Below, piece after piece: positions 10,470-20,333 of a stretch of DNA of 64,000 bases. Made by a program: the position numbers and the translations under genes. The DNA lies in NCBI RefSeq assembly GCF_029633865.1, contig NC_079213.1:83920803-83984802 (forward strand), given 5' to 3'. The first letter of the stretch is position 1, and every line of letters begins with the position of its first letter. Under the pieces are notes generated by a model. It saw only the letters and a program-made list of their open reading frames with translations. It did not search any database and was not told the origin of the DNA. Source of the DNA: Lampris incognitus. Taxonomy: Eukaryota; Chordata; Actinopteri; Lampriformes; Lampridae.

Positions 10470-11065
10470 TCCCTCCAGATATTGTCACCACCTGCTCCTC
10501 CCCCTCCTCCAGACGGGCTGAGTAACACCCCCACTCCCGTGGTACCGGGTCTAGGGGCCCAGGGTATGCTCCACGGGAAGACAACCTCCCGGCTGGACAG
10601 AACTAAGAGCAACCCGCCACATAACGTGGCTGTAGGAGCTGTGTCTGTGTAAGGGTGGTCTCCATGGTGTCCCGGTTAGCTTCCGGGTGAGAGAGGAGGT
10701 GAGGGTGGTCTGCTCCTGGCCCAGCCAATCCCCCCACACATGAAGACCCCTCTGGTTGTCTAGATGAGACTAGCACCAACTAGCTAGCTCTGGAGACCAT
10801 AGACTTGGGTTTGGCTTTGAGAGTCCGAAATCGCCTTGCCTCTGTGGAGTCTGTAACCAGTGACAACTTTGAACGTTTAACTGCAGCTGAGTCCACCATC
10901 AAAATGGTCCGAACCCAAAACCTGTCTCTGCAGGACCGAATCGACGACCTCGAGAACCGATCTCGGAGGGTCAATCTCCATGTACTGAACATTTTTGAAG
11001 GCAGTGAGGCTGGTAGAGATCCGGTGCAGTTCATGTCGGAGATGCTAATGCAAATAATGGGTCCT
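10470..11065 (+). pseudogene. L1-type LINE 5' region with ORF1 start
   Basis: The frame from 10805 gives an ORF1p-like piece: a coiled-coil segment (LTAAESTIKMVRTQ...LQDRIDDLENRSRRVNL) followed by the start of an RNA-binding fold (LHVLNIFEGSEAG...VQFMSEML). ORF1p coats LINE RNA. The GC-rich DNA before it (10,480-10,800) is probably the 5' UTR. The fragment stops near 11,065, where a retroviral env tail begins in another frame, so the join is a recombination or insertion junction. Confidence 0.7.
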
Positions 11066-11066
11066 G

Positions 11067-11288
11067 ATGTCTTTTACTCGCCTAGCCGAAGCAGCATCAC
11101 TTTTCCTGGGTGTCCTGCTACTCCTCACCTGCTGCATTGTGCCCATAGTTCGGCGTGTGATACACGGCCTTATTGCTACTCAGCTCGTGTATTATCACCT
11201 CCTTGCCCAACAGGACGGGGACCTTGTTTCATCTTCCCCCTCTCCACCACTGATTTTCCTCGCCCCCCCACAAGGACTTCGGTTCTGA
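11067..11288 (+). pseudogene. Env transmembrane tail upstream of LTR B
   Basis: This frame has a strongly hydrophobic membrane-spanning segment (LFLGVLLLLTCCIVPIVRR) followed by a short cytoplasmic tail rich in Ser and Pro, the usual 3' end of a retroviral env. A polypurine tract (AAAAGGGGGGAAT, 11468-11481) and LTR B follow, as in a provirus 3' end. No env ectodomain is present; an L1 scrap adjoins instead. The tail differs from the one at 18598-18805, so it represents a second retrovirus family. The call rests on the membrane segment and on context. Confidence 0.6.
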
Positions 11289-11481
11289 ATCCTCCTACAC
11301 ATCCTCCAATGAAAGCGACTCCCCCGTCTGAATGATACTTTATGACGAACACTGGTTAACCCTTTCGATTCCGGTTGTTCTCATGGCGGTTTCTTATTTC
11401 TGTATATGCATGTTATGTGTGCTGATTGGTATTATTTCTATGTTACCTTTGGGTGTTCAATGATGAACAAAAGGGGGGAAT

Positions 11482-11981
11482 TGTGGAGTACAAATAGTAC
11501 TCCATGTGCACTCCGTAGGTACTCTGTAGTTTTCCACTTCTCTGTGTGTATGAAACTTCCCATTCACTGCAGACGACAAATGGTCACTAACACATGAGGG
11601 CCTCCCCAGCCTTGGGCAGTAAAGATAACAACTAGGGGTCACTAAAACATGAGGGCCACTCCGGCCTGGGGCAGTAAACGAATAAATCTACAGACACTCA
11701 CCAGGCACAGAACATGACTGATGTTTTCCTGCATTCCTTTGTAAGACAACACCTTGGTTAATGCAGGAAACATAGGGTATGACACGACGGACTGTGCTAT
11801 AAAAACCCCTATCTCCAGTATAGGGGCGGAGCATATCCTCACAGACTGACTTCTGTGATTATATGATTCTCCATCTGCAGATGCATTAGAGATTTTCTGT
11901 TTGCTCCAATATTTGTCCAATGATTGTTCGTCCCAGAGGTTGCTGGGGCAAGAGTCCATTAAGAGGATAAGAAAATCCACA
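11482..11981 (+). repeat. LTR B, a second retroviral LTR
   Basis: Starts TGTGGAGTAC, ends ATCCACA, 500 bp, with a TATA box (CTATAAAAA near 11800). It directly follows a polypurine tract and is directly followed by a primer-binding site. It is unrelated to the 7332/18838 LTRs. It is therefore placed both as the 3' LTR of one copy and as the 5' LTR of another. Confidence 0.8.
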
Positions 11982-11984
11982 ATT

Positions 11985-12003
11985 TGGTGTCAGAAGTGGG
12001 ATC
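11985..12003 (+). promoter_or_regulatory. Primer-binding site after LTR B, tRNA-Leu type
   Basis: TGGTGTCAGAAGTGGGATC follows LTR B after three bases and matches the complement of a tRNA-Leu 3' end, the primer used by ERV-L-like elements. About 330 bp of leader follow, and then the integrase remnant, with no gag, protease or RT between. Confidence 0.75.
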
Positions 12004-12339
12004 TCACGTCGCTCGCCAAACGGACAACCGGCGGACTGATCTTCTCGGGACAAGAACATAGTTACCGATCTCCCAATAACCTACGAAAGGGAGAGGTGGG
12101 TGGTCCGTTTGGTCGGTGTCGCCGAGATTCCTCAGCAAAACCCTGGGAGATTCGTCGCACACGTAAGATCATTTAAAAACGCGCATGAGGTCGTGCACTG
12201 ACAATAATGCGGCTGTTTACCCTCGGTCTCGCACTAATAAGAGTGCTGGTAGGATTAAGTGAAAAAAAGAAGAAAAAAACAAGGAAAATAAAAGGGTAAC
12301 CATATACTCAGACTCGTAATAGGGCATGTAGGGGCTGTT

Positions 12340-13415
12340 CAGATGAATTGAAATCTTTGCCATTGGTGGCATCCTTTTTTGACCGACATGACTAAATACC
12401 ACGTCAAGAGTTGCCCCATTTGCACTCAGTATAATCCACGCCCCACCATAAAACCTGAGATGGGGGGATTTTCCCCTGATCTCTTGTCCAGGACAAGAGG
12501 TGGTATTGGATTATATGGATATGGGGGAAGCCAAGAGGGTGAAAGGACACCAGTATTTGTTGGTGTGTGTGGATCAATTGACAGGGTGGCCGGAGGCATG
12601 GCCGGCAAAAAAGGACGATAGCGCCACTGTTATAAAATGCTTGATTAACCATTACATTCCTCGACATGGATTCCCCTCCAAAATCCGCTCTGACAACGGA
12701 TCTTATTTAAAGGGGGCCGACCTCAGAAAGGTCGAGAGCCTATTAGGACTGAAACACGCCTTTGGGACCGTATACCATCCACAGTCCCAGGGCAAGGTAG
12801 AAAGAATGAATCACAACCTCAAACAAAAATTGGCTAAAATTTATGCTCAAACTAAAATGAAGTGGGTTGAGGCCCTTCCCTTGGCATTAATGACGATTAG
12901 GTCATTAGTCAATCAGGGGACCGGGTTCACCCCATATGAATTAATGACGGGGCGACAGTTTCCGGGGCCAGGGGCGGCCTCAACGGAGGGACTAGAGTCA
13001 ATGGGGGGAACTAAAAGCACATGTTTTAAAGAATCACAGGCTTTGGTTTCAGATTTCTCCCGACAGGTTGGCGAAAGACGCATGCCAGCACCGGATTCCC
13101 CCCTTCCCCCAGGCGCGGTGGATCCTGTTGCAAGCCATTAAGCGGAAGTGGGCGGAGCCCCGGTGGACCGGACCCTACGAGGTGGTAGAGAGGACGTCTC
13201 ACGCAGTCCGGCTGAAAGGGAAAGGAGAGGTCTGGTACCACTGGAGTCAGTGTGCTGTCGCGGAGGAGCCCGGACGGACCCTAGACGCTATACCAGAGGG
13301 CCTACAGGAGGCAACGTCCCCCCAGGAAGAGAGACCAGATTCCAGCGAAACACCAAACCACACTGTTAGCTTGGAACAGGGTGAAAGTGCTGGTAACCTC
13401 TCCCCTAGGTCATAG
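12340..13415 (+). pseudogene. Retroviral integrase remnant
   Basis: Begins in the N-terminal zinc finger (SCPICTQYN supplies the two cysteines), then the catalytic core with three acidic residues in LDYMDM, SDNG and GKVERMN. The linking stretch CVDQLTGWPEAWPAKK is typical of gamma-type integrases. Two frameshifts follow (near 12,500 and 13,060). The frame at 13068-13415 holds the SH3-like C-terminal domain (KRKWAEPRWTGPYEVVER). The enzyme inserts viral DNA into host chromosomes; this copy is broken. Env follows about 90 bp later, as in gamma-type proviruses. Confidence 0.85.
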
Positions 13416-13505
13416 AGGAACCCGGCCGGACGATCACAAACCCGGCTAGAAGAAGCTGATTCGGGAGGAACGGTCCAGCAGATCGGCGACCCAGCAGCCT
13501 GCGCC

Positions 13506-13816
13506 ATGACGGTCAAAAGAATTCACCATCATGTAGAAACTAGATTTGCGGTTGGGGCTCTGGCCGTGGTGATGTGGCTGACCGTGTGCGTCTGGGCTTT
13601 TGATTTAACCCAGAGCCGGGCAAAGAGGGACGAGGTAAAAAGGGGGTGTTTGCTCTATGTTTGGGGACCAGTGTTTTACTTTCATTCCCAATAACACCGC
13701 CCCAGATGGATCTGTTACACGAGCCCTCGAGGGTCTGAGGGCATTATCACAAACCATGCATGAGTACTCTGGGATTGCAAACCGTTTGAAAGATGGCTCT
13801 TTTCCCTATTGGCAGG
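13506..13816 (+). pseudogene. ERV env remnant: start fused to transmembrane ectodomain
   Basis: The frame at 13506 begins with basic residues and one hydrophobic segment (FAVGALAVVMWLTVCVW), consistent with an env signal peptide. After about 45 residues a one-base frame change leads into the disulfide-loop region of the transmembrane subunit, seen as a CX6C motif near 13,650-13,675. Nearly the whole surface subunit is missing. Gypsy E interrupts the gene at 13817. With the deletion, the frame break and the insertion, no working envelope protein can be made. Confidence 0.75.
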
Positions 13817-14009
13817 TGTAATGATCTGTGCCCTCTGGCTATGTTAACTTATAACATTAATAAAGCAAGGACGACTTCTCTCGTGCTGGGTGTTTATTCA
13901 CCGACCGGATTCCCACTGACGTTGTTACGTACATCACGTGACTTTGTTGTGGCGCTACGGAAAGCCGTAAGGGACATTAGCAAATCAAATATTACTAGCA
14001 AATATTACA
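13817..14009 (-). repeat. 3' LTR of gypsy E
   Basis: On the plus strand it starts TGTAATG and ends ATTACA. It differs from the copy at 18405-18597 only near its left end (GATCTG against GCTCTG). Confidence 0.95.
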
Positions 14010-14331
14010 TCTCCCTTTTTCTGAAAAGTGCTGCTTTCTCTGCAGAGATACAGACCACGTTGAGCACGTTTATAAGCGAATACAATCTTAATAAGAAAGA
14101 ATATGAAAGTGGAACTCTTATATAACTGGACTGCAACAAAGTAGTGTAAAACATTTCCTTCACTGTCTAAATGTGACACCGTAATAACATTTCATCTTTT
14201 TTTTTCATTTCATTACTGGTAACTGCAAACAGCAGGTAGGTACACAAGGTAAGTGAACGCTGTAAATATTTCTTTTCAAAACATAGCAGGTATAGAACAG
14301 GTTGGTGTAAAATTCTCTCTTTTTTTAACAT

Positions 14332-14733
14332 TCATAAGTCAAGGATTTGTCTTGGTTTGATCGTGCGACCTGACCTCGTGGTGTAACCAGGCTGTGTGTC
14401 TGGTTGTCGCTGATTGTTCGTGTCTGGAGGTTCAGCAAGCTCTTGCTGATGGGCTTGTGTGTTGTTGTTAGCGCTGGTAACAGTCTGCTGTGAAGTGTGT
14501 GTGTGTGTAGTGTGAGTGTTCACTCTGTTTTGTCGCAGGTGTTGACGGTTGCGTTGGTAGATCTGACCTTCTTTGGTTTGGATGTGGTAGCTCCTGTCTG
14601 TGTTCGCTGGTCTTTCCACAGTTGCAGGTCTCCAGGATCCATCCTCCTGCCGGAAGCGGATTGGTGTGCCTGGGGCAGGTGGGGCAGAGGTTTGGCTGTT
14701 CGGTTGTAGTATGCCTGCTGGCGCTGTTGACAT
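14332..14733 (-). pseudogene. Displaced C-terminal end of gypsy E pol
   Basis: This frame carries the expected polyprotein end: a small beta-type stretch (GTPIRFRQEDGSWRPATV) and a low-complexity Gln/Thr tail ending TRSGRTIKPRQILDL. It overlaps the main frame by about 210 bp, which marks the frameshift region. A programmed shift this late in pol would be unusual, so a mutation is more likely. Confidence 0.7.
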
Positions 14734-17700
14734 ACCTCTCTCCTTTCGTGAACATCCTCCTGACTGGCGATCTGTGGCTGCAGGTGTTTTGCTGTTGATG
14801 GGAGAATGGACCGCAGCCTCCGACTCATCAGTAGCTGTGCCGGTGATTTCAGGTTGTCCACCAGTGTGTTGCGATACTCCAGCAAGCTCATGTAGGGGTC
14901 TTTGTTCTCAGCTTTGGCTTTGTCCAGGATGCGTTTGGCCGTCTGGACAGTCTTCTCGGAGAGGCCGTTGCTCTGTGGGTAGTGGGGGCTTGTGGTGGTG
15001 TGTGAGAAACCCCATGTCTGTGAGAAGTTGCGGAACTCACCAGAGCTGTAGCACGGACCGTTGTCGCTGATGATAGTCTCGGGGATTCCGTGTCGAGCCA
15101 TTGCTGCTTTCAGCTTCATGATGACGGCAGATGAGGTGCAGCTGTAAAGTCTCTCTAGCTCGAAGAATCTGGAGTAGTAGTCCACAGTGACTATGAAGTC
15201 CTGTGAGTTCCATGTGAATAGGTCTGTGCCTATCACTTGCCACGGCCGCTCGGGTATGGCGTGTGACATCATTGGTTCCTTTGCATTTGCGCTGCGCCGT
15301 TCTTGGCATATGCTGCAGTCTGCTACCGCATCCTCGATCCGTTTCCCCATGCCAGGCCAGAACAGTAAGTCTCTTGCTCGGCATTTGCTTTTTTCCACGC
15401 CAAGGTGGCTGGCATGGATGCGCTGTATCATGTCCTTGCGAAGCTTTTGGGGGACAATGATTCTCTCACCTTTGAACAGGATACCGTCCATTTCTAAGAT
15501 TTCTGCTCTGTGGTTCCAGTATTCCTGGATGCTGGGCGGGCACTTTTTCTTTGTGTCTGGCCAGCCAGTGAGTGTGGCTCGTCTGAGTGCGGTGAGCTGT
15601 GGATCTTGCGCTGTTTCCTGCTTGATTTCTGTGAGTCTTGTGTCGCTCACAGGGATGTTGCTGAGGACTGTGTGCACTTGGGCCTCCATCCCTTCCTGTA
15701 GGTCACTGTCGTGGTGTTCTATTGACTTGCGTGACAGTGTGTCGGCCACCGGTATGTCCTTACCGGGGCGGTGGATGATTTGGATGTCGTATTTTTGGAG
15801 CGCCAGGATCATCCGTTGCAGCCGGGGTGGTGCTGCTGCCAGTGGCTTTTTTAGTATTGCCTCCAGAGGCTTGTGGTCTGACTCCACAATCACTTTTCGT
15901 CCGTACATGTACTTGTGGAACCTCTTGCAGCCGAAGACCACAGCGTAGAGCTCCTTCTCTATCTGTGCGTAGTTTTCTTCAGTGCTGTTGAGTGACTTGG
16001 ACGCATAGGCAATTGGTTTGCCATCTAGGAGCATGACAGCCCCAAGGCCACTTTTGGATGCATCCACTTGGAGTCGCAGCTCTTTCTGCGGGTCGAAATA
16101 TGAGAGTACTGGACCTGGGTGCTGTGTAATGAGATTCTTCATCTCTTGGAACGCCTTGTCGTGGACTGCATCCCACACAAACTCACTGTCCTGTTTCAGA
16201 AGCTGTCTGAGGGGTGAGTTTATCTGTGAGAGGTGTGGAGCGAATCTGGCGAGGTAGTTGATCATGCCGAGGACTGTCTCCAGCTCTGCTTTGTTCTGTG
16301 GGGGTTGCATGTCCTTGACCGCCTTCACCTTGTGTGGGTCTGGTTTGATGCCTTCGTGTGAGAGCGTGTAGCCGAAGTAGCGTACCTCGGACACGCATAT
16401 GTGACACTTGTCGGGGTTGAGCCTCACCCCTCGCTCCCTTGTGCGCTTCAGCATCGCTCTGAGACACTGGTCATGTTCCTCTTTAGTCTTGCCGAACACT
16501 AGTATGTCGTCCACTATGACCGTCAGACCGTCCAATCCTTCATATGTTTCATCCACGCGTCTCTGGAACTCGTCTTGAGCGGACACGATTCCGAATGGCA
16601 GTCTGAGGAAACGATACCTGCCAAACACTGTGTTAAATGTCGTCAACATTGAGGATTCAGTGCTCAGTTTGATGGCCCAATAGCCTGACCGCGCGTCTAA
16701 CACGCTAAAGTACTCAGCTCCAGCGAGCTTTGTGGTGGCGTCCTCCAGCGTGGGGAGGGGGTAGTGAGGTTGTTGTATCACTTTGTTAAGAGCTCTGGGG
16801 TCTAAACACACTCTGAGTTTGCCTGTCTTTGGCTTCTCAACAATGACGAGTGCGTTCACCCATTCTGTGGGTTCTGTTACCTTACAGACTATGCCGCCTT
16901 TCTCCATGCTGTCAAGCTCGTCCCTCAGTTTGCTGCGTAGGGTGATGGGGATTCTGCGTGGCGGGCAGACAACCGGCGTTGCATCTGGTGTGACGCGGAA
17001 GGTGCACTCGCCTGAGAACTCTCCTATTCCCTGGAAAACATCTGCATACTCATCCATTATGCTCTGTGATGTGACATTGTTTTCCTCGCTCACAGCCATC
17101 ACTATTTTTACCAAGTTTAGGTCACGGCATGTTTTCATTGCCATGACTGGTGGGGCGTTTGTGTCAATGACGTAAAAGTCCAGCATCATTGCATTGTCTC
17201 TGTACTTACATTTGAGTTTGCATGTGCCTTTCACGCTCGGCGCGCCTCCTCCACATTCAGTGAGTCTGTGTATTGCTGGTTTCAGTGTCACATTTTTGAA
17301 AAGCGCCTGGAACAGGTTGGTGGGAATAGTATTGGCCTGTGCCCCAGTGTCTAGTTTAAACTTTACCTTCTGTGGAGGTGTGCCAATTCCAACCTCTACG
17401 TAAGCCTGCTCGTTGCTTTTTCCGTTGTTCTCTATTGAGATGCAGTCTATGTACAGCTCTGTCTGTTCTCCCACAGCGGTGCTCTCCACTGTAATGTTGT
17501 CGAAGTACTGTTCTTCCTGCTCTCTGTCAGTGGTGTACTCTTCTGGGTTCTCTCCGACGGCATGTACTGTGCCGCGGTAGTACTTTGTCTGTCCCTGGGA
17601 GCTAGACTTGCATACTTTAGCAAAATGATTGAGCTTCTTGCATTTAATGCATTGTTTACCCTTAGCTGGGCAAGTGGCTTTAGCGCCGTGTAGCCCTCCA

Positions 17701-18371
17701 CAATAGCTACACGCCCTAGCGGCGGTGCTAACGTTATCTTCCCTTTGTCTGAAGTTAGCGTTAGCTGCTTTGGGTGCGTTCGGTTTGTAAGTCTTTCTGC
17801 CTATTGCGTGCACCGTTTCATGTGTGCTGCCCTGGCCCATAAACTTTAGCTGTTGCTTTGCTAGCTCGTGTGAGCGGGCTACATCTATGGCTTTTTCTAG
17901 CGTTAGCTCAGCTCCCTGGCTAAGTAGCTTTTCTCTCACTCTGGGTGAGTTGGTGGCAAACACGATGCGGTCCCTGACCATCTCGTCGGCATTTGGGTAG
18001 CCACGGTCTTTGACTAGGAGCTTTAGCTCAGTTACAAATCGTTCGAAGGATTGACTCTCTCCCTGCATCTTTTCATGAAATTTATATCTGGCATACATCG
18101 GGTTTGCTTTGGGGGTGATGTACTCAGTGTACTTATCGTAGTACGTTTCTAGCTTCTTGGCTTGTTCTCCGCTGAGTGTCCAAGTGTTGTGCACATCGCG
18201 CCCTTTTTCCCCTATCCAGAGCAGGAGGTAGCTGCATTTCTCCTCTTCGTTCTTCCCGCGCAGGGGGCCCTTGAACATTAGCTCCGTTGTTTGTCGAAAT
18301 CGTCTCCATGCTTCAGGTAAGTTCGCCGATTCCCAGTCCATCCGTGGAGCTGGAACGCCGTACGAATCCAT
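14520..18371 (-). CDS. Gypsy E gag-pol polyprotein (1283 aa)
   Basis: One uninterrupted frame starts shortly after the primer site. Order: gag (about residues 1-215), two zinc knuckles (CSYCGGLHGAKATC, CIKCKKLNHFAKVC; about 220-255), aspartic protease (FKLDTGAQANTIP; about 340), RT with catalytic VDDILVFG (about 620), RNase H (VDASKSGLGAV, SDHKPLEAI), then integrase with an H..H..C..C finger (LLFWPGMGKRIEDAVADC), a first Asp in IGTDLF, ISDNGPCYSSGEF and a Glu in GLSEKTV. The last roughly 70 residues are out of the expected frame: the proper C-terminus appears in the overlapping frame 14332-14733, so one frameshift near 14,735 damages the integrase tail. The products would copy and integrate the element. 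Confidence 0.92.
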   Translation of the reverse strand: MDSYGVPAPRMDWESANLPEAWRRFRQTTELMFKGPLRGKNEEEKCSYLLLWIGEKGRDVHNTWTLSGEQAKKLETYYDKYTEYITPKANPMYARYKFHEKMQGESQSFERFVTELKLLVKDRGYPNADEMVRDRIVFATNSPRVREKLLSQGAELTLEKAIDVARSHELAKQQLKFMGQGSTHETVHAIGRKTYKPNAPKAANANFRQREDNVSTAARACSYCGGLHGAKATCPAKGKQCIKCKKLNHFAKVCKSSSQGQTKYYRGTVHAVGENPEEYTTDREQEEQYFDNITVESTAVGEQTELYIDCISIENNGKSNEQAYVEVGIGTPPQKVKFKLDTGAQANTIPTNLFQALFKNVTLKPAIHRLTECGGGAPSVKGTCKLKCKYRDNAMMLDFYVIDTNAPPVMAMKTCRDLNLVKIVMAVSEENNVTSQSIMDEYADVFQGIGEFSGECTFRVTPDATPVVCPPRRIPITLRSKLRDELDSMEKGGIVCKVTEPTEWVNALVIVEKPKTGKLRVCLDPRALNKVIQQPHYPLPTLEDATTKLAGAEYFSVLDARSGYWAIKLSTESSMLTTFNTVFGRYRFLRLPFGIVSAQDEFQRRVDETYEGLDGLTVIVDDILVFGKTKEEHDQCLRAMLKRTRERGVRLNPDKCHICVSEVRYFGYTLSHEGIKPDPHKVKAVKDMQPPQNKAELETVLGMINYLARFAPHLSQINSPLRQLLKQDSEFVWDAVHDKAFQEMKNLITQHPGPVLSYFDPQKELRLQVDASKSGLGAVMLLDGKPIAYASKSLNSTEENYAQIEKELYAVVFGCKRFHKYMYGRKVIVESDHKPLEAILKKPLAAAPPRLQRMILALQKYDIQIIHRPGKDIPVADTLSRKSIEHHDSDLQEGMEAQVHTVLSNIPVSDTRLTEIKQETAQDPQLTALRRATLTGWPDTKKKCPPSIQEYWNHRAEILEMDGILFKGERIIVPQKLRKDMIQRIHASHLGVEKSKCRARDLLFWPGMGKRIEDAVADCSICQERRSANAKEPMMSHAIPERPWQVIGTDLFTWNSQDFIVTVDYYSRFFELERLYSCTSSAVIMKLKAAMARHGIPETIISDNGPCYSSGEFRNFSQTWGFSHTTTSPHYPQSNGLSEKTVQTAKRILDKAKAENKDPYMSLLEYRNTLVDNLKSPAQLLMSRRLRSILPSTAKHLQPQIASQEDVHERREVCQQRQQAYYNRTAKPLPHLPQAHQSASGRRMDPGDLQLWKDQRTQTGATTSKPKKVRSTNATVNTCDKTE

Positions 18372-18404
18372 ATTGGGTATTTAAATCCCGCTACTCTGAC
18401 ACCA

Positions 18405-18597
18405 TGTAATGCTCTGTGCCCTCTGGCTATGTTAACTTATAACATTAATAAAGCAAGGACGACTTCTCTCGTGCTGGGTGTTTATTCACCGACCGGATTC
18501 CCACTGACGTTGTTACGTACATCACGTGACTTTGTTGTGGCGCTACGGAAAGCCGTAAGGGACATTAGCAAATCAAATATTACTAGCAAATATTACA
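18405..18597 (-). repeat. 5' LTR of gypsy E
   Basis: Same 193-bp length as its partner, 192 of 193 bases identical by eye. On the minus strand it is followed at once by TGGTGTCAGAGTAGCGGGAT, a primer-binding site resembling the tRNA-Leu type. Confidence 0.95.
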
Positions 18598-18805
18598 GAA
18601 GGGTGTTGTAATTTCCTTCCTCCTTTCCCTCGCCATATTCCTGACTATACTAGTAACTTGCGGTTGCTGCTTCATACCCTGCCTGCGTTCCCTGGTAAAC
18701 CGGCTCATCATCACAGCTATCGAGCATAAAGACGGGGAACTACCGCCCCCTATGATGCCCCTGTTTGTCCTGAACCCCTTAGATCAGAAGTTAGAAGCCT
18801 TTTAG
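18598..18805 (+). pseudogene. ERV env transmembrane segment and cytoplasmic tail
   Basis: Right-hand part of the env gene split by gypsy E. It has a long hydrophobic membrane anchor (ISFLLSLAIFLTILVTCGCC) and a cytoplasmic tail of about 40 residues ending at TAG (18803-18805). A polypurine tract (AAAAGGGGGAAT) and the right LTR follow, the normal order at a provirus 3' end. Confidence 0.75.
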
Positions 18806-18837
18806 TGATCTCCTTAGAGGAGATCAAAAGGGGGAAT

Positions 18838-19347
18838 TGTTGATTGATATTAAATATAATCCGAGTGTATTTTGTATTACTCAGTATGTAACCAATGTAT
18901 TACTCTGTATGTAACCAATGTATGTAACCAGAACAGAGGGTGAAGAAGACACCTTCATGTAGACAAATATATTGCAGGTCTCCCACAAGAATGTGGGTAG
19001 GGGAGGGGGTTGCCCTCCCCTGGGGCCTTGGGAGAGACACCGTGTCTGGTACGAGGAGGACCCCCTGCTAAGCTCAGTAGGTTAAAACAGGATGAGCACT
19101 TCTTAAAGCTCAAGCACCAAAAGGTTCTATTGATAGGATAATCAAGACCAGAGGTGTCGTAAAGGAGAAGCAGGGGGGTCTATATAACCCACCAGGACAC
19201 ACAAAGAAGTCAGACACACACGACGGATTGGCAGTGTGTCTCCAGATCTGTACTCAATAAAATTATTTTAATCTCCTAAAATGTGGTGGCTGTTTTCTTC
19301 ACATCAACGGACCCGGGGACGAGGACCACGAAGGTGATTTCCCAACA
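18838..19347 (+). repeat. Right LTR of the ERV
   Basis: Starts TGTTGATTG, ends CCAACA, 510 bp. Compared with the left LTR it has a 21-bp tandem duplication of a GTATGTAACCAATG phrase (near 18,890-18,925) and an extra 65-bp block at about 19085-19147; these account for the whole length difference. Its right edge lies inside an integrase frame of gypsy J. Confidence 0.85.
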
Positions 19348-20010
19348 CAGAGCAACGGACTTTGTGAGCGGTTCCATCGGGACATGAAAGCCGCTCTGCG
19401 GGCAAGCCTCACTGGCTGCGACTGGATGGACCGGCTCCCGTGGGTCATGCTCGGCCTGCGTTCGGCCCCGAAGGAAGACCTCCAGACCTCCTCCGCTGAG
19501 CTGGTGTATGGCCAGCCCCTGCGGGTTCCGGGGGAGTTTCTTCCGGATGCTACGGCTCCCTGGTCGGCCGCCTCTCACCTCAGTGCGTCCCGGAGCGCTG
19601 CCGGTGCCTTCGCTCCCGTTCCGATGTCTCAAAACTGCCTCTCCCGGTACTACGTCCCCAAGGATCTGCCATCGGCGAGGTACGTCTTCATTAGGCACGA
19701 CAGCCATCGGTCCCCGCTGCAGCCCCCATACGACGGGCCCTTCCGCGTCCTGGAGGCGGGGGATAAGAACTTTGTGGTGGACATGGGGGGCAGGCCGGAG
19801 CGGGTCGCTATAGACCGTCTCAAGCCCGCTAACTTGGACATTGGGGAGCCAATGCAATTGGCCCTACCCCCGCGGCGGGGGCGCCCTCCTAGGTCGGCCC
19901 CGGCACCTGCCTCTGTTCCTGCTTCGGCCCCATCTGTTTCCCCTCCTGTGAAGCGCAGCCGTTATGGCCGCAGGGTCCGCCCCCCGACTCGTCACCTGTT
20001 TTCCGCGTGA
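19348..20010 (+). pseudogene. Gypsy J integrase C-terminal part
   Basis: The open frame begins directly at the ERV LTR edge with SNGLCERFHRD, the segment around the third catalytic acid of gypsy integrases. It continues through LPWVMLGLRSAPKEDL, ELVYGQPLRVPGEF, a YDGPFRVLEAGDKNF module near the end, and a Pro/Arg-rich tail. It ends at a normal stop at 20010. GC content is higher than in neighbouring elements. The reading frame is intact, but the front of the protein is missing. Confidence 0.85.
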
Positions 20011-20119
20011 CTTTGCACTATGTCATTGACTGTTCTGTTGTAGAGTCTATTTTTATGTTCATGACTTGCACTTTTGCTGTTTTGCATTGTTTTGTGTAGG
20101 TGAATTCTGGGGGGGCCTG

Positions 20120-20333
20120 TGTGGTGACCCACATCTATATATCGAGAGACATTCACCTAAGAGGACGGTGTACCTTTAAGGGAAGAGGCGAGGGGTCAGA
20201 TAATGCACTTCCGCTTCCGGTTCACAGTTCAGTTCGGTGTCGTCGAATGTAAGATATGCTAAGTTGGAGCTAGTAAACTACCTCGACTACGTCTACTCTC
20301 ACGTCTCCTGTCTCGTTGTTTTCTAACTCCACA
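20120..20333 (+). repeat. 3' LTR of gypsy J
   Basis: Starts TGTGGTGACC, ends ACTCCACA, 214 bp, directly after the polypurine tract. The partner LTR is not present. Confidence 0.75.

Larger units (their letters stand above)
13817..18597 (-). mobile_element. Ty3/gypsy retrotransposon E, full length, nested in ERV env
   Basis: Minus-strand element of 4,781 bp with 193-bp LTRs at both ends that differ at one base. It has a primer site next to the right LTR, a purine tract (AAAAAGGGAGA on the minus strand) next to the left LTR, and one long gag-pol frame. Flanking 5-mers GCAGG and GAAGG look like a target duplication with one change. The near-identical LTRs make this one of the youngest insertions here. 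Confidence 0.9.
7332..19347 (+). mobile_element. Rearranged endogenous retrovirus with nested insertions
   Basis: Bounded by related LTRs at 7332-7755 and 18838-19347. Inside are a proline-tRNA-type primer site, a gag-like start, an integrase remnant, an env remnant with its transmembrane tail, and a polypurine tract before the right LTR. Protease, RT, RNase H, most of gag and the env surface subunit are missing. The stretch from about 8,700 to 12,340 is foreign or rearranged: unknown T-rich DNA, an L1 ORF1 scrap, and LTR B. Gypsy E sits in env. Flanking 4-5 bp do not match (CCTAG left, CAGAG right), so the two ends may come from different integrations. Gene order and primer site suggest a gamma-type retrovirus. 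It is defective. Confidence 0.8.
19348..20333 (+). mobile_element. Ty3/gypsy retrotransposon J, 3' end only
   Basis: Contains the integrase C-terminus, a polypurine tract (TCTGGGGGGGCC near 20,106) and a 3' LTR. Everything upstream of the integrase core is replaced by the ERV LTR. Confidence 0.8.

Noticed and set aside
13793..14125. 110-residue plus-strand frame starting in env and running through an LTR
   Set aside because: It crosses the gypsy E boundary; most of it is LTR sequence, and the same frame appears in the other LTR at 18429.
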